7,224 nt of DNA from an uncultured Oscillospiraceae bacterium. GTDB lineage: Bacteria; Bacillota; Clostridia; Oscillospirales; Ruminococcaceae. Location: the NCBI GenBank assembly GCA_905212515.1, contig CAJMEU010000143.1, positions 1 to 7,224 on the forward strand, written 5' to 3'. Below the pieces are notes generated by a model. That model did no database searches, was not told the DNA's origin, and saw only the letters and a program-made list of their open reading frames with translations. Numbering within the stretch: position 1 is the first letter of the stretch; every line of letters begins with the position of its first letter. Shown one piece after another: positions 1 through 5,822 of this stretch. A program made the translations under genes and the position numbers.

Positions 1-115
1 CGACCGCCCTTGCCCCGCTCCGCGCCATAAATCAGGCCCTCCCTACGTATTCTTCATGAGCGGTGCACAGCAAAAAGGGTGGGGGCTTCCGGACGAAAGA
101 ACCGTCCCTCTGTCT
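1..115 (+). repeat. Copy 1 of a short terminal-inverted-repeat element, left end cut by the window
   Basis: Bases 1-115 match 1452-1566 in the same orientation at 110 of 115 positions; the differences are at 56, 58, 60, 72 and 108. The right terminal inverted repeat is at 90-115 and contains the core GAAAGAACCGTCC. The left terminus seen in copy 2 would fall about 33 bases before the window start. No coding potential is apparent. The element ends 23 bases before the ribosome binding site of the secreted-protein gene, so it may have inserted into that gene's leader or may carry its promoter; I could not find a convincing promoter inside it. Confidence 0.85.
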
Positions 116-153
116 TCCGTTCCTCACCCTTTTGTGCAAGGAGGTAAAAAGAA

Positions 154-855
154 ATGAAGAAAAAATTGTTCGCCCTGGCCCTCTGTGTTATCATGGTAGT
201 GGCCATGGCCGCGCCCGCGTTTGCCGAACAAAGCTCTGTGATCACAACCGAAAACTGTAGCTTAGCCACGATGACAAACGGCGATGAAGTAATCGAAGTA
301 CCCGTGATCCGTCAAACAATTGCGCCGCGCTCCAGCAATGGCATTGTTCAATCGACCGTTTCTGTCCTGATTCCGGATTTTGAGGAAGAAACGATGGAAC
401 GAAACGCCGAATATGTTCAGCAGATCAAAGAGACCGGCAGTTTTGCCGCTCCCCGGATCGCTGGCACAGGGGTTTTTAGTGTACCGGGCTATATTACGTA
501 TACTTCAACATTGAACTACAATGTAACCTATTATCAAGGGGCTTTTCGTCTGTACGATCTGATCTCGTTCAAGTTGCATCGAGAAATTCATTCCATGGCG
601 CCGTTTAACAGCGTGAATAATGCCACGGCAATGGCGATACAAGTAGGGAGTATTGGAGGACCTGGAGATCTGAATGAACTTACTGGGCAAACCAAAGATT
701 ATTCGACCATTCAATATGACGTGACCTATTCAGTCCCTACGGCATGGAAACCTGTTTATCCTGTGGGTTATTATGTTGGCGTACAATATCGAGTTTGGAT
801 CGATTACGCCTATCAGAATGATTATTTACTCGAATATACACATCAAGCAACCTGA
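154..855 (+). CDS. Secreted protein of unknown family (233 aa)
   Basis: I do not recognise the family. The start is set by a full AAGGAGGT ribosome binding site at 138-145, 8 bases before ATG. Residues 1-24 form a classical signal peptide: KKK, then a hydrophobic core, then A22-F23-A24 as the signal peptidase I site, giving a mature protein from E25. No lipobox, transmembrane segment or sortase motif follows, so the product should be released or held by a partner. The mature part is rich in Tyr, Thr, Ser and Val with alternating hydrophobic residues (about 110-130 and 185-230), which suggests a beta-rich fold. There is one Cys in the mature protein. The gene is AT-rich compared with its surroundings (26/60 G+C at 241-300 and 20/60 at 781-840, against 37/60 at 5161-5220 in rpoN), suggesting transfer. 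It is followed after 9 bases by a membrane-protein gene, probably in one operon. Confidence 0.85.
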   Translation: MKKKLFALALCVIMVVAMAAPAFAEQSSVITTENCSLATMTNGDEVIEVPVIRQTIAPRSSNGIVQSTVSVLIPDFEEETMERNAEYVQQIKETGSFAAPRIAGTGVFSVPGYITYTSTLNYNVTYYQGAFRLYDLISFKLHREIHSMAPFNSVNNATAMAIQVGSIGGPGDLNELTGQTKDYSTIQYDVTYSVPTAWKPVYPVGYYVGVQYRVWIDYAYQNDYLLEYTHQAT

Positions 856-864
856 GGTATAAAT

Positions 865-1371
865 ATGCAAAATCAGGTCAGCTGGCGATGCATCTGGCCC
901 CGGGCGCTGGCCCTGGCGCTGGTCACGACCGTCTGTCTGCTGCTACCCAGCGGTGAGGAGTGGTACAGCGTAAAGTTCTGGTTCAATCGTATACCCGGCG
1001 TAGAACCCATCTACTGGGCGATCGGGCGGCAACATATCGTAGTGCCCTTTTTCTTTGGCCTTCTAGTATTTTTCCTGCTGGGCTGCGCCGATATCTGGCT
1101 GATACAGCGCGGCGTGCGGCCCCAACTGGACAAAAAACTTCGCATGACCCTGCGCGCTGCGGCCATCCTTTTGGCGACGACCGAGGCCTATTGGCTGTTG
1201 CATTTTTTCCTTGGCGCGCAGTTTTCCTGGTTGCCGTCGCTTCCCCTTCCCTTTTCCGTAAGTCTCTACATCATACACCACCCCTCGCCGGTCCTGGGTA
1301 GCGCGTGGTGCATTTGCGCCGTGCTGTGGCAGCTGTCCCTGCTGAAAAAGGCACCGTCCGTGCCTCAATAA
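865..1371 (+). CDS. Four-helix integral membrane protein of unknown family (168 aa)
   Basis: I do not recognise the family. The ATG is preceded by GAGGT at 854-858, which overlaps the TGA stop of the upstream gene, so the two are probably translated in a coupled way from one transcript. Hydrophobic stretches at about residues 12-28, 58-80, 94-117 and 143-161 suggest four membrane helices with a short basic N-terminus. The loop between helices 1 and 2 (residues 29-57) is aromatic and Trp-rich. No enzymatic motif, ATPase domain or peptidase motif is visible. The context, directly after a secreted protein and inside the same pair of repeats, suggests a partner role (anchor, immunity or export accessory), but this is inference only. 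The gene is more GC-rich than its upstream partner. Confidence 0.8.
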   Translation: MQNQVSWRCIWPRALALALVTTVCLLLPSGEEWYSVKFWFNRIPGVEPIYWAIGRQHIVVPFFFGLLVFFLLGCADIWLIQRGVRPQLDKKLRMTLRAAAILLATTEAYWLLHFFLGAQFSWLPSLPLPFSVSLYIIHHPSPVLGSAWCICAVLWQLSLLKKAPSVPQ

Positions 1372-1383
1372 AAAGCAGTTCCC

Positions 1384-1408
1384 CGCCCGCCGGAATTTCC
1401 GGCGGGCG
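1384..1408 (+). terminator. Strong GC-rich hairpin after the membrane-protein gene, without a T-run
   Basis: The perfect 11-bp arms CGCCCGCCGGA (1384-1394) and TCCGGCGGGCG (1398-1408) enclose a 3-base loop. It lies 12 bases after the stop codon at 1369-1371, as expected for the end of the two-gene unit. It is followed by AAAGACAAG rather than T residues, so it is not a canonical intrinsic terminator on this strand. The 25-base hairpin matches 3288-3312 at 24 positions, where the hairpin is longer and has a T-run. Confidence 0.55.
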
Positions 1409-1417
1409 AAAGACAAG

Positions 1418-1566
1418 AGACAAGGGGACGGTTCTTTTGTCCGACCATCTCCGACCGCCCTTGCCCCGCTCCGCGCCATAAATCAGGCCCTCCCTACGTA
1501 TTCTTCGTAAACGGTGCACAGCGAAAAGGGTGGGGGCTTCCGGACGAAAGAACCGTCCTTCTGTCT
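1418..1566 (+). mobile_element. Copy 2 of the short element, complete, MITE-like or REP-like
   Basis: A 149-bp non-coding element is bounded by 26-base terminal inverted repeats at 1418-1443 and 1541-1566, which match at 22 of 26 positions and share the core GGACGGTTCTTT; pairing can be extended to 1414 and 1570. Its interior from 1452 onward is shared with copy 1. No open reading frame of its own is apparent. From memory, motifs of the form GGGGACGGTTCTTTTGTCC are common dispersed ends in clostridial genomes and often lie near IS200-like or REP-associated tyrosine transposases; that link is recollection, and no transposase is in this window. No clear target-site duplication is visible. Confidence 0.7.
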
Positions 1567-1626
1567 CCTGGACAAACAAACCAGTTGTGGACTCTTGATT
1601 TGTTTAGTGATTGATTTTTAGGTCCG

Positions 1627-1659
1627 CCCCCCCTTCACGGTGATGCCGTGCGGGGGGGG
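1627..1659 (+). other. C-run/G-run hairpin in the lipoprotein leader
   Basis: Seven C residues at 1627-1633 can pair with the G-run at 1652-1659, and CACGG (1636-1640) with CCGTG (1646-1650), around a 5-base loop with a small internal bulge. It is followed by ATTTCTGG, so the T-run is poor. It may be a weak terminator insulating the gene from the element upstream, or a leader structure. In the rest of 1571-1687 I see no convincing promoter; TTGTGG and TTGATT motifs occur at about 1585-1600 but lack a good -10 at the right spacing. Confidence 0.5.
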
Positions 1660-1687
1660 ATTTCTGGACGTATATAAGGTGAAAAGG

Positions 1688-2974
1688 ATGCCCAAACGTT
1701 TTTCTGCCTTGCCCTGTCTCTTTCTTGTGCTTTTTTGTGCGCTTCTCGCCGGCTGCGGCGGGCGCGCGCCTTCCGATGCAGCAAGCACATCCGTCTCTCC
1801 GCCGGCTGTCCCATCGGAAACAGCGCGCTTCGCCTTGCGCATGATCAATCACCCGGATGCCGGAACTCTTTCCTCCGGCGCAGGAAACGAGGATGGCTGC
1901 TATGAGGTCTTATATGGCGCGGCCGGAAATAATATCACTTACGTTGACCGTGCCACGCGCCAGAAAATTTATCTCTCCTCGCAGGTCGCCTCCTCCCACC
2001 AGGATGAAACCGACCCCAGCTTTCTCGGCCGGTCCAGCGTCTATCTCTTCGTACTTGATTCACACTTGTACTGCGCCCAAAATGGTGATCCGAATACCGA
2101 CGGCAGCGCCACGCCCGGTAAGCTGCTGGAAATGGACTTGAACGGGGCCAACCGCCGGGTGGTGACCCAGCTGAAAGCCACCGATACGATGAACAAAGGG
2201 ATCATCGCGGACGACAGCGACAGCGGCTTTATTTACACAGCGGTCCAGCGCCTCAAGCCCACCGGCCAGGGTTATTACGATTTATGCCGCATCTCCCTGC
2301 GGGACGGGACGCAAACCTCACTGCTTGAGCTGCAGCCTTCTCAGCTTCCCGTGGGGGCCCACGGCGCGGAAATCTATCTGCAAACGGTCACGGACGTATT
2401 GTCCGGCGGCGTCTACCGTTTGGAGGCCTATTCTCTTTCCACCGGGCAGACCCGCCTGATCCGGGAATGGCCCAGCGGGCTGATCCAGGGGTTTACAAAA
2501 GACCAAAACTTTTTCTATCTGGATATGAGCGCGCAGAAGCTCCTGTGCCTGGACCTTTTCACCGGCGGCGAACGCGAAGTGGCCTCCGGGCTGGATCTCT
2601 CCAGCGACCCGACGTTGTCTTCCGTCGACGGCATCTATGACAACCATTTCATCTATATGTCCCTCGTCCGCGAAACGCAGCCGCAGCTCCGCCTTTACGA
2701 GACCGTGTACGGCGTGGACCTCACCGACGGAACGGTCACTGAAATCGCCTTGAGGCGTCGATTTATGGGCGCGGACCGCCCTTTAAAAATAATCTGGGAA
2801 TTTCCCGGGGAATTTCTTGTCATAAGCGGAGAAGAGCCTCATACCGATCAGGTGGTGGGGCCGGACGGCGTGCCGTATACGGTGGAAAACAGCATACTCC
2901 TCTATTCTTTGATCTCAAAAACAGATTTTTGGAATAACCAGCCCAATTACAGCGAAATAGAAAACCGGCTGTAA
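1688..2974 (+). CDS. Lipoprotein with beta-propeller-like domain (428 aa)
   Basis: The ATG at 1688 is preferred over in-frame GTG/ATG codons at 1640-1645. It has AAGGTG at 1676-1681 with 6 bases spacing, and the protein then opens with a proper lipoprotein signal: MPKR, a hydrophobic core, and lipobox L20-A21-G22-C23. The earlier starts lie inside a hairpin. C23 would be lipidated and the protein held on the outer face of the membrane. A low-complexity Ser/Pro/Ala linker follows to about residue 45. From about 80 to 412 the chain repeats a pattern of an 'IY/FIY/FFY' strand, a loop, and an 'L.x.DL..G..' strand (for example around 124-158, 180-216, 272-298 and 318-352), typical of a beta-propeller such as those annotated DUF5050-like. 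No catalytic motif is visible. It is likely a binding or sensing surface protein. It forms an operon with the small membrane gene 29 bases downstream. Confidence 0.85.
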   Translation: MPKRFSALPCLFLVLFCALLAGCGGRAPSDAASTSVSPPAVPSETARFALRMINHPDAGTLSSGAGNEDGCYEVLYGAAGNNITYVDRATRQKIYLSSQVASSHQDETDPSFLGRSSVYLFVLDSHLYCAQNGDPNTDGSATPGKLLEMDLNGANRRVVTQLKATDTMNKGIIADDSDSGFIYTAVQRLKPTGQGYYDLCRISLRDGTQTSLLELQPSQLPVGAHGAEIYLQTVTDVLSGGVYRLEAYSLSTGQTRLIREWPSGLIQGFTKDQNFFYLDMSAQKLLCLDLFTGGEREVASGLDLSSDPTLSSVDGIYDNHFIYMSLVRETQPQLRLYETVYGVDLTDGTVTEIALRRRFMGADRPLKIIWEFPGEFLVISGEEPHTDQVVGPDGVPYTVENSILLYSLISKTDFWNNQPNYSEIENRL

Positions 2975-2990
2975 CGTCCCGGGAACGGCA

Positions 2991-3003
2991 AAAGGAGGCC
3001 TCC
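2991..3003 (+). promoter_or_regulatory. Strong ribosome binding site inside a 10-bp palindrome
   Basis: AAAGGAGG at 2991-2998 sits 5 bases before the ATG at 3004 and fixes the start of the small membrane protein. The site continues into a perfect palindrome, GGAGGCCTCC (2994-3003). It cannot close tightly on itself within one RNA but could pair between two molecules. Confidence 0.75.
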
Positions 3004-3222
3004 ATGAAACTGCGGCAAAAAATCGGCGTCGCCCTTGCTGCCCTTTGGGTGCTTGGGGCTGTGGGCATCTTGATTTGGATGGCCCAAGCGGACCCCGCCC
3101 GCCTTCCCACGCCCGCTTTGGACATATTGGTACAAATTTCTCTCGCTTTTACGCCCCTGATGGTGGCCATACAGGTGTTTTTGCATCTTTGGGGCAGAAA
3201 AAAGCCCAAAAACAGCAAGTAA
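3004..3222 (+). CDS. Small two-helix membrane protein (72 aa)
   Basis: The start is well supported by an AAAGGAGG ribosome binding site 5 bases upstream. The chain begins MKLRQK, then a helix at about residues 7-27 (rich in Ala, Leu, Val and Trp), a short polar loop with ADPARLPTP (29-37), a second helix at about 39-63, and a basic tail RKKPKNSK. By the positive-inside rule both ends should be cytoplasmic. No known family is recognised. It follows the lipoprotein gene by 29 bases and precedes a strong terminator, so it is the last gene of that operon and may act with the lipoprotein, but its function cannot be read from the sequence. Confidence 0.8.
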   Translation: MKLRQKIGVALAALWVLGAVGILIWMAQADPARLPTPALDILVQISLAFTPLMVAIQVFLHLWGRKKPKNSK

Positions 3223-3260
3223 ATGCAGAAAAAACAGCCGTTTTCCCCGATTATTTTTGT

Positions 3261-3284
3261 AAAAAAACATGTTGCCATGGCAAC
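3261..3284 (-). terminator. Small hairpin plus T7 for the minus-strand dehydrogenase
   Basis: GTTGCCATGGCAAC (3271-3284) is a perfect palindrome that can form a 5-bp stem with a CATG loop. Read on the minus strand it is followed by ATG and seven T residues (complement of 3261-3267). It lies about 54 bases after the dehydrogenase stop. It shares bases 3282-3284 with the larger plus-strand hairpin, which would also lie in the minus-strand transcript just ahead of it. Confidence 0.5.
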
Positions 3285-3322
3285 ACCCGCCCGCCGGAGT
3301 TTCCGGCGGGCGGGTGTTTTTT
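3282..3322 (+). terminator. Intrinsic terminator with 17-bp stem and T-run
   Basis: Perfect 17-bp arms at 3282-3298 and 3302-3318 surround a 3-base loop (GTT), and the right arm runs into six T residues (3317-3322). It lies 60 bases after the stop of the small membrane protein and between two converging genes, so it ends the lipoprotein operon and probably also blocks transcription from the other side. The central 25 bases match the hairpin at 1384-1408 except for one loop base. Confidence 0.9.
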
Positions 3323-3337
3323 GATGCATCTTGAATT

Positions 3338-4099
3338 TTACAGCGAGGCGCCGAAATCGCTGACCATGATCTGGCCCGTCAGCGCCTTGGATTCGTCGCT
3401 GGCCAGGAACAGCAGGATGTTGGCCACGTCCTCCGGCTGGCAGGGGCTCACGCCCTGCAGGTCGTTGTGCTTGGACATGGCGCCCATCATGCCCATGTCC
3501 AGCTCGGCCGGGTTCAGGCCGGCGGTCATCGGGGTGACGATGGTGCCCGGGCACACCGCGTTGCAGCGGATGGCCTTATTGGCCAGCAGCAGGGCCGTGT
3601 GCTTGGTGACGCCGATCAGCGCCGCTTTGGAGGCCACATAGGCCGCGCCGCCGCCGCCGTTGTAGCCGGCCACGGAAGCCACGTTTACAATGGAGGCGCC
3701 GCTCTTCATCTCGGCCAAGGCCGCGCGGATGCACTGCATGGTGCCCACCTGGTTGATGGCCACGATCTTCTCCACATCGCTGTCCAGGTATTTGTCGATG
3801 GCTTTGAGGCCCGTGTCCAGCACGCCGGCGTTGTTCACCAGGATATCCACGCCGCCGAAGGTATCCACGGCCGCTTTCACCAGGGCCTTGCAGTCCTCGT
3901 CCTTGGAGATATCGGTGGGCACGGCCAGCACGCTGCCGCCGGCCGCTTTGATCTTGGCCGCCACTTCCTCCAGCGCCGCCACACGGCGGGCACTGATGAC
4001 CACGTTGGCGCCTTCCGCCGCGAACAGCAGCGCGGCGGCTTCGCCCACGCCGGAGTTGCCGCCGGTGATGATGGCGGTTTTGCCCTGCAAACGATTCAT
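3338..4099 (-). CDS. Short-chain dehydrogenase/reductase, classical SDR family (253 aa)
   Basis: This is a cytosolic NAD(P)(H)-dependent oxidoreductase of the classical SDR family; its length is the family norm. The Rossmann cofactor motif TGGNSGVG is at residues 12-19 and NNAG at 89-92. The catalytic tetrad is complete: N116, S142, Y154 and K158 (Y-x3-K). After the second strand the chain reads SARR (36-39) with Arg in place of the Asp seen in NAD-specific enzymes, suggesting NADP(H). The C-terminal 'VDGG' typical of many members is here SDFG. The substrate cannot be read; FabG-like, sugar or hydroxysteroid activity are all possible. The start has GGGGGAC 6 bases upstream (4106-4112). A very good promoter lies about 50 bases upstream, so the gene can be expressed alone, though rpoN read-through is possible because no terminator is seen between them. 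Confidence 0.93.
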   Translation of the reverse strand: MNRLQGKTAIITGGNSGVGEAAALLFAAEGANVVISARRVAALEEVAAKIKAAGGSVLAVPTDISKDEDCKALVKAAVDTFGGVDILVNNAGVLDTGLKAIDKYLDSDVEKIVAINQVGTMQCIRAALAEMKSGASIVNVASVAGYNGGGGAAYVASKAALIGVTKHTALLLANKAIRCNAVCPGTIVTPMTAGLNPAELDMGMMGAMSKHNDLQGVSPCQPEDVANILLFLASDESKALTGQIMVSDFGASL

Positions 4100-4118
4100 T
4101 TTAAAGTCCCCCTGTTTT

Positions 4119-4159
4119 TGATAAAATTTTAACCGCTTGGGTTTGTTAAAATTATATCA
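4119..4159. promoter_or_regulatory. Large dyad, candidate operator over the dehydrogenase promoter
   Basis: The left arm TGATAAAATTTTAAC (4119-4133) and right arm GTTAAAATTATATCA (4145-4159) are inverted copies at 14 of 15 positions around an 11-base spacer. The right arm covers the whole -10 box (4151-4156) and the centre lies near the expected transcription start. Since a transcript from that promoter would contain only the left arm, the dyad is better explained as a DNA site for a protein than as an RNA hairpin. Each arm is itself almost a palindrome around AAAATTTT, so two dimers might bind. Confidence 0.65.
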
Positions 4160-4179
4160 TTGCCCCTGGAAGAAGTCAA
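4151..4179 (-). promoter_or_regulatory. Near-consensus sigma-A promoter for the dehydrogenase
   Basis: On the minus strand TTGACT (4179-4174) and TATAAT (4156-4151) are separated by exactly 17 bases, and TG at one base before the -10 gives an extended -10. Start of transcription is expected near 4144, giving a leader of about 45 bases. It lies between the rpoN stop and the dehydrogenase start. Confidence 0.88.
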
Positions 4180-4215
4180 TCCGCAAAAGGGGGCCGGTTT
4201 GCCTTTTCGTCTGAT

Positions 4216-5640
4216 TTATTGCCTTTTTCCGCCGCGCCGGCGCTGGGCGGCGGAGGGGATGCCCAGTTCGGCGCGGTATTTGGCCACGGTGCGCCGGGCC
4301 ACGTCCAGCTGCATCTCCTGCAGGGCCATGCGGATGTCCTCGTCGGACAAGGGGCGCGCCGGGTCCTCGGCGGCGATGGACCGTTGGATCTTGTCGCGGA
4401 TAAAGGCGGCCGAGACGCGGCCGCTGGCCTGCACCGGCAGGCCCCGGACGAACAGGTCCCGCAGGCACACGGTGCCGGCGGCGCACAGGATGTACTTTTC
4501 CTGCACCGCCCGGCTGACGGTGGAGGTGTGCAGCCCCAGCCGGTCGGCCACGTCGGCCAGGGTCATGGGCGTGAGGCCCTCGCCGGTGCGGAAAAAGTCC
4601 GGCTGCAATTCCACGATGCACAAAATGATGCGCATCAGGGTGCTTTTCCGTTCGGACACGGCCTGGATCAGCGCCCGGGCCGCGCTTTGTTTTTGGGCCA
4701 AATAGCCCTTGGTGTCCTCGTCGGCGCGCTGGGCCAGGGCGCCGGTGTAGGCGGGGTTCAGCACCAGGGTGGGGATGGCCCAATCGTTCATGGCGACATG
4801 GTAGCCGTCGGCCTCCCGGCGCACCACGGCGTCGGGGATGACGGCCCGGGAGTCGCTGCCCGTGTCGTACCCGCGGGAGGGGATGGGGTTCAGCGCGCGG
4901 ATGGCGCGGCAGGCGGCCTCGGCCTCGGGCCGGGCGGCGCCCAGCAGGGCCATGATACCCTCGGTGTCGCCCCGGGACAAAAGCGGCAGCCCCTCCTTGA
5001 TGAGGCGGATGGTGTGGGGGTTGAAGTCCCGGCTTTCCTGCAGTTGCAGGATGAGGCACTCCTCCAGGCTGCGGGCGCCCACGCCCGCCGGGTGCAGGCT
5101 TTGCACGGCGTACAGGGCCTGCATCACGTCGAACAGCGGCTCGCCCAGCTCCTCGGCCAGCTCGGCGGGCTCGAATTCCAGGTAGCCCCGCTCGTTGAGG
5201 CAGTGGATGATGTATTCGGCCAGGGCGCGCACCGGCGGCGCCAGCGGCAGCAGGGCCAATTGCTCGCGCAGCATCCCGGTGAAATCCTGACCCTTGTCCG
5301 GAATGTCCGCTTCCCCGCCCGTCCCGGGCGCGGGCTGGCTCCAGATGCTGTTTTCGCGCCCGGCGGCGCGCAGCAGGGCCGCCTCCTCGCCCTCGTCCAA
5401 AAAGGCGGGCTCCGGCCCGTCGTCGGTGGGCAGCTCCACGGGGGCGAACTCACTGTCCGCGGCCTGGGGATGCAGGCTGTCCAGGTCGAACAGGGGGTTT
5501 TCGCTGATCTCGGCGTCGATGTACTCCTGCAATTTGGGCAGGGGCATGCGCAGCACCTCCAGGGCCTGGCGCATCTCCGCCGACAGGTTCAGCACTTGTT
5601 TTTGCTGCGTTTTCTGGGTGATATTCTGATGCAGGTCCAC
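4216..5640 (-). CDS. rpoN: RNA polymerase sigma-54 factor (474 aa)
   Basis: Sigma-54 binds core polymerase and recognises -24/-12 promoters, which open only with an AAA+ activator. All three regions are visible (numbered from the GTG start). Region I, Gln/Leu-rich, is at about 3-50 (LHQNITQKTQQKQ, then LSAEMRQALEVLRMPL). An acidic linker lies at about 52-97. The core-binding part follows, with LHPAGVGARSLEECLILQL near 182-200 and LNPIPS near 250-255. The helix-turn-helix TLADVADRLGLHTSTVSRAV is at about 360-379, and the RpoN box ARRTVAKYRA at 448-457. I chose GTG at 5640 because AAAGAGG lies 8 bases upstream and homology starts there; an ATG at 5682 would add 14 unrelated residues without a ribosome site. 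Length is normal for the family. No activator gene is in the window, and no clear promoter was found in the 182 bases upstream. Confidence 0.95.
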   Translation of the reverse strand: MDLHQNITQKTQQKQVLNLSAEMRQALEVLRMPLPKLQEYIDAEISENPLFDLDSLHPQAADSEFAPVELPTDDGPEPAFLDEGEEAALLRAAGRENSIWSQPAPGTGGEADIPDKGQDFTGMLREQLALLPLAPPVRALAEYIIHCLNERGYLEFEPAELAEELGEPLFDVMQALYAVQSLHPAGVGARSLEECLILQLQESRDFNPHTIRLIKEGLPLLSRGDTEGIMALLGAARPEAEAACRAIRALNPIPSRGYDTGSDSRAVIPDAVVRREADGYHVAMNDWAIPTLVLNPAYTGALAQRADEDTKGYLAQKQSAARALIQAVSERKSTLMRIILCIVELQPDFFRTGEGLTPMTLADVADRLGLHTSTVSRAVQEKYILCAAGTVCLRDLFVRGLPVQASGRVSAAFIRDKIQRSIAAEDPARPLSDEDIRMALQEMQLDVARRTVAKYRAELGIPSAAQRRRGGKRQ

Positions 5641-5715
5641 GGCGGAGCCCTCTTTCCCGACAAAATTCTTCCTACCCAGCATACCACAAAACGGCGGCGG
5701 CGAAAAGGGCGCGGT

Positions 5716-5735
5716 AAAAAAACAGGCGCGCCCTG
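5716..5735 (-). terminator. Weak terminator-like hairpin plus T7 between the regulator and rpoN
   Basis: On the minus strand CAGG and CCTG (5735-5723) pair around a GCGCG loop and are followed directly by seven T residues (5722-5716). The stem is only 4 bp, so termination may be partial. It lies about 90 bases after the GntR-type gene and before rpoN. The rest of 5641-5822 holds no recognisable gene; a TAGAAT box occurs near 5755 but lacks a good -35. Confidence 0.35.
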
Positions 5736-5822
5736 GGATGATGTCTGCCTTTATTCTACATCGTCCGTGCCGAAAGGGCTGTTAAATGGTTTACATCCGC
5801 CGCAAAGCGGGGCCCGCGGGCT

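Noticed and set aside
463..478. TGGCAC followed by TTTTTAG inside the secreted-protein gene as a sigma-54 promoter
   Set aside because: There is no GC at the -12 position, and it lies inside a coding region with no gene suitably placed downstream.
3467..4132. Open frame of 221 codons on the plus strand opposite the dehydrogenase
   Set aside because: The composition is Gly/His/Ala-rich as expected for an antisense shadow; the minus-strand SDR has all family motifs.
4119..4159. The large dyad as an intrinsic terminator of rpoN
   Set aside because: On the minus strand the stem is followed by AAAAACAGG, not T residues, the stem is AU-rich, and one arm contains the -10 box of the dehydrogenase promoter.
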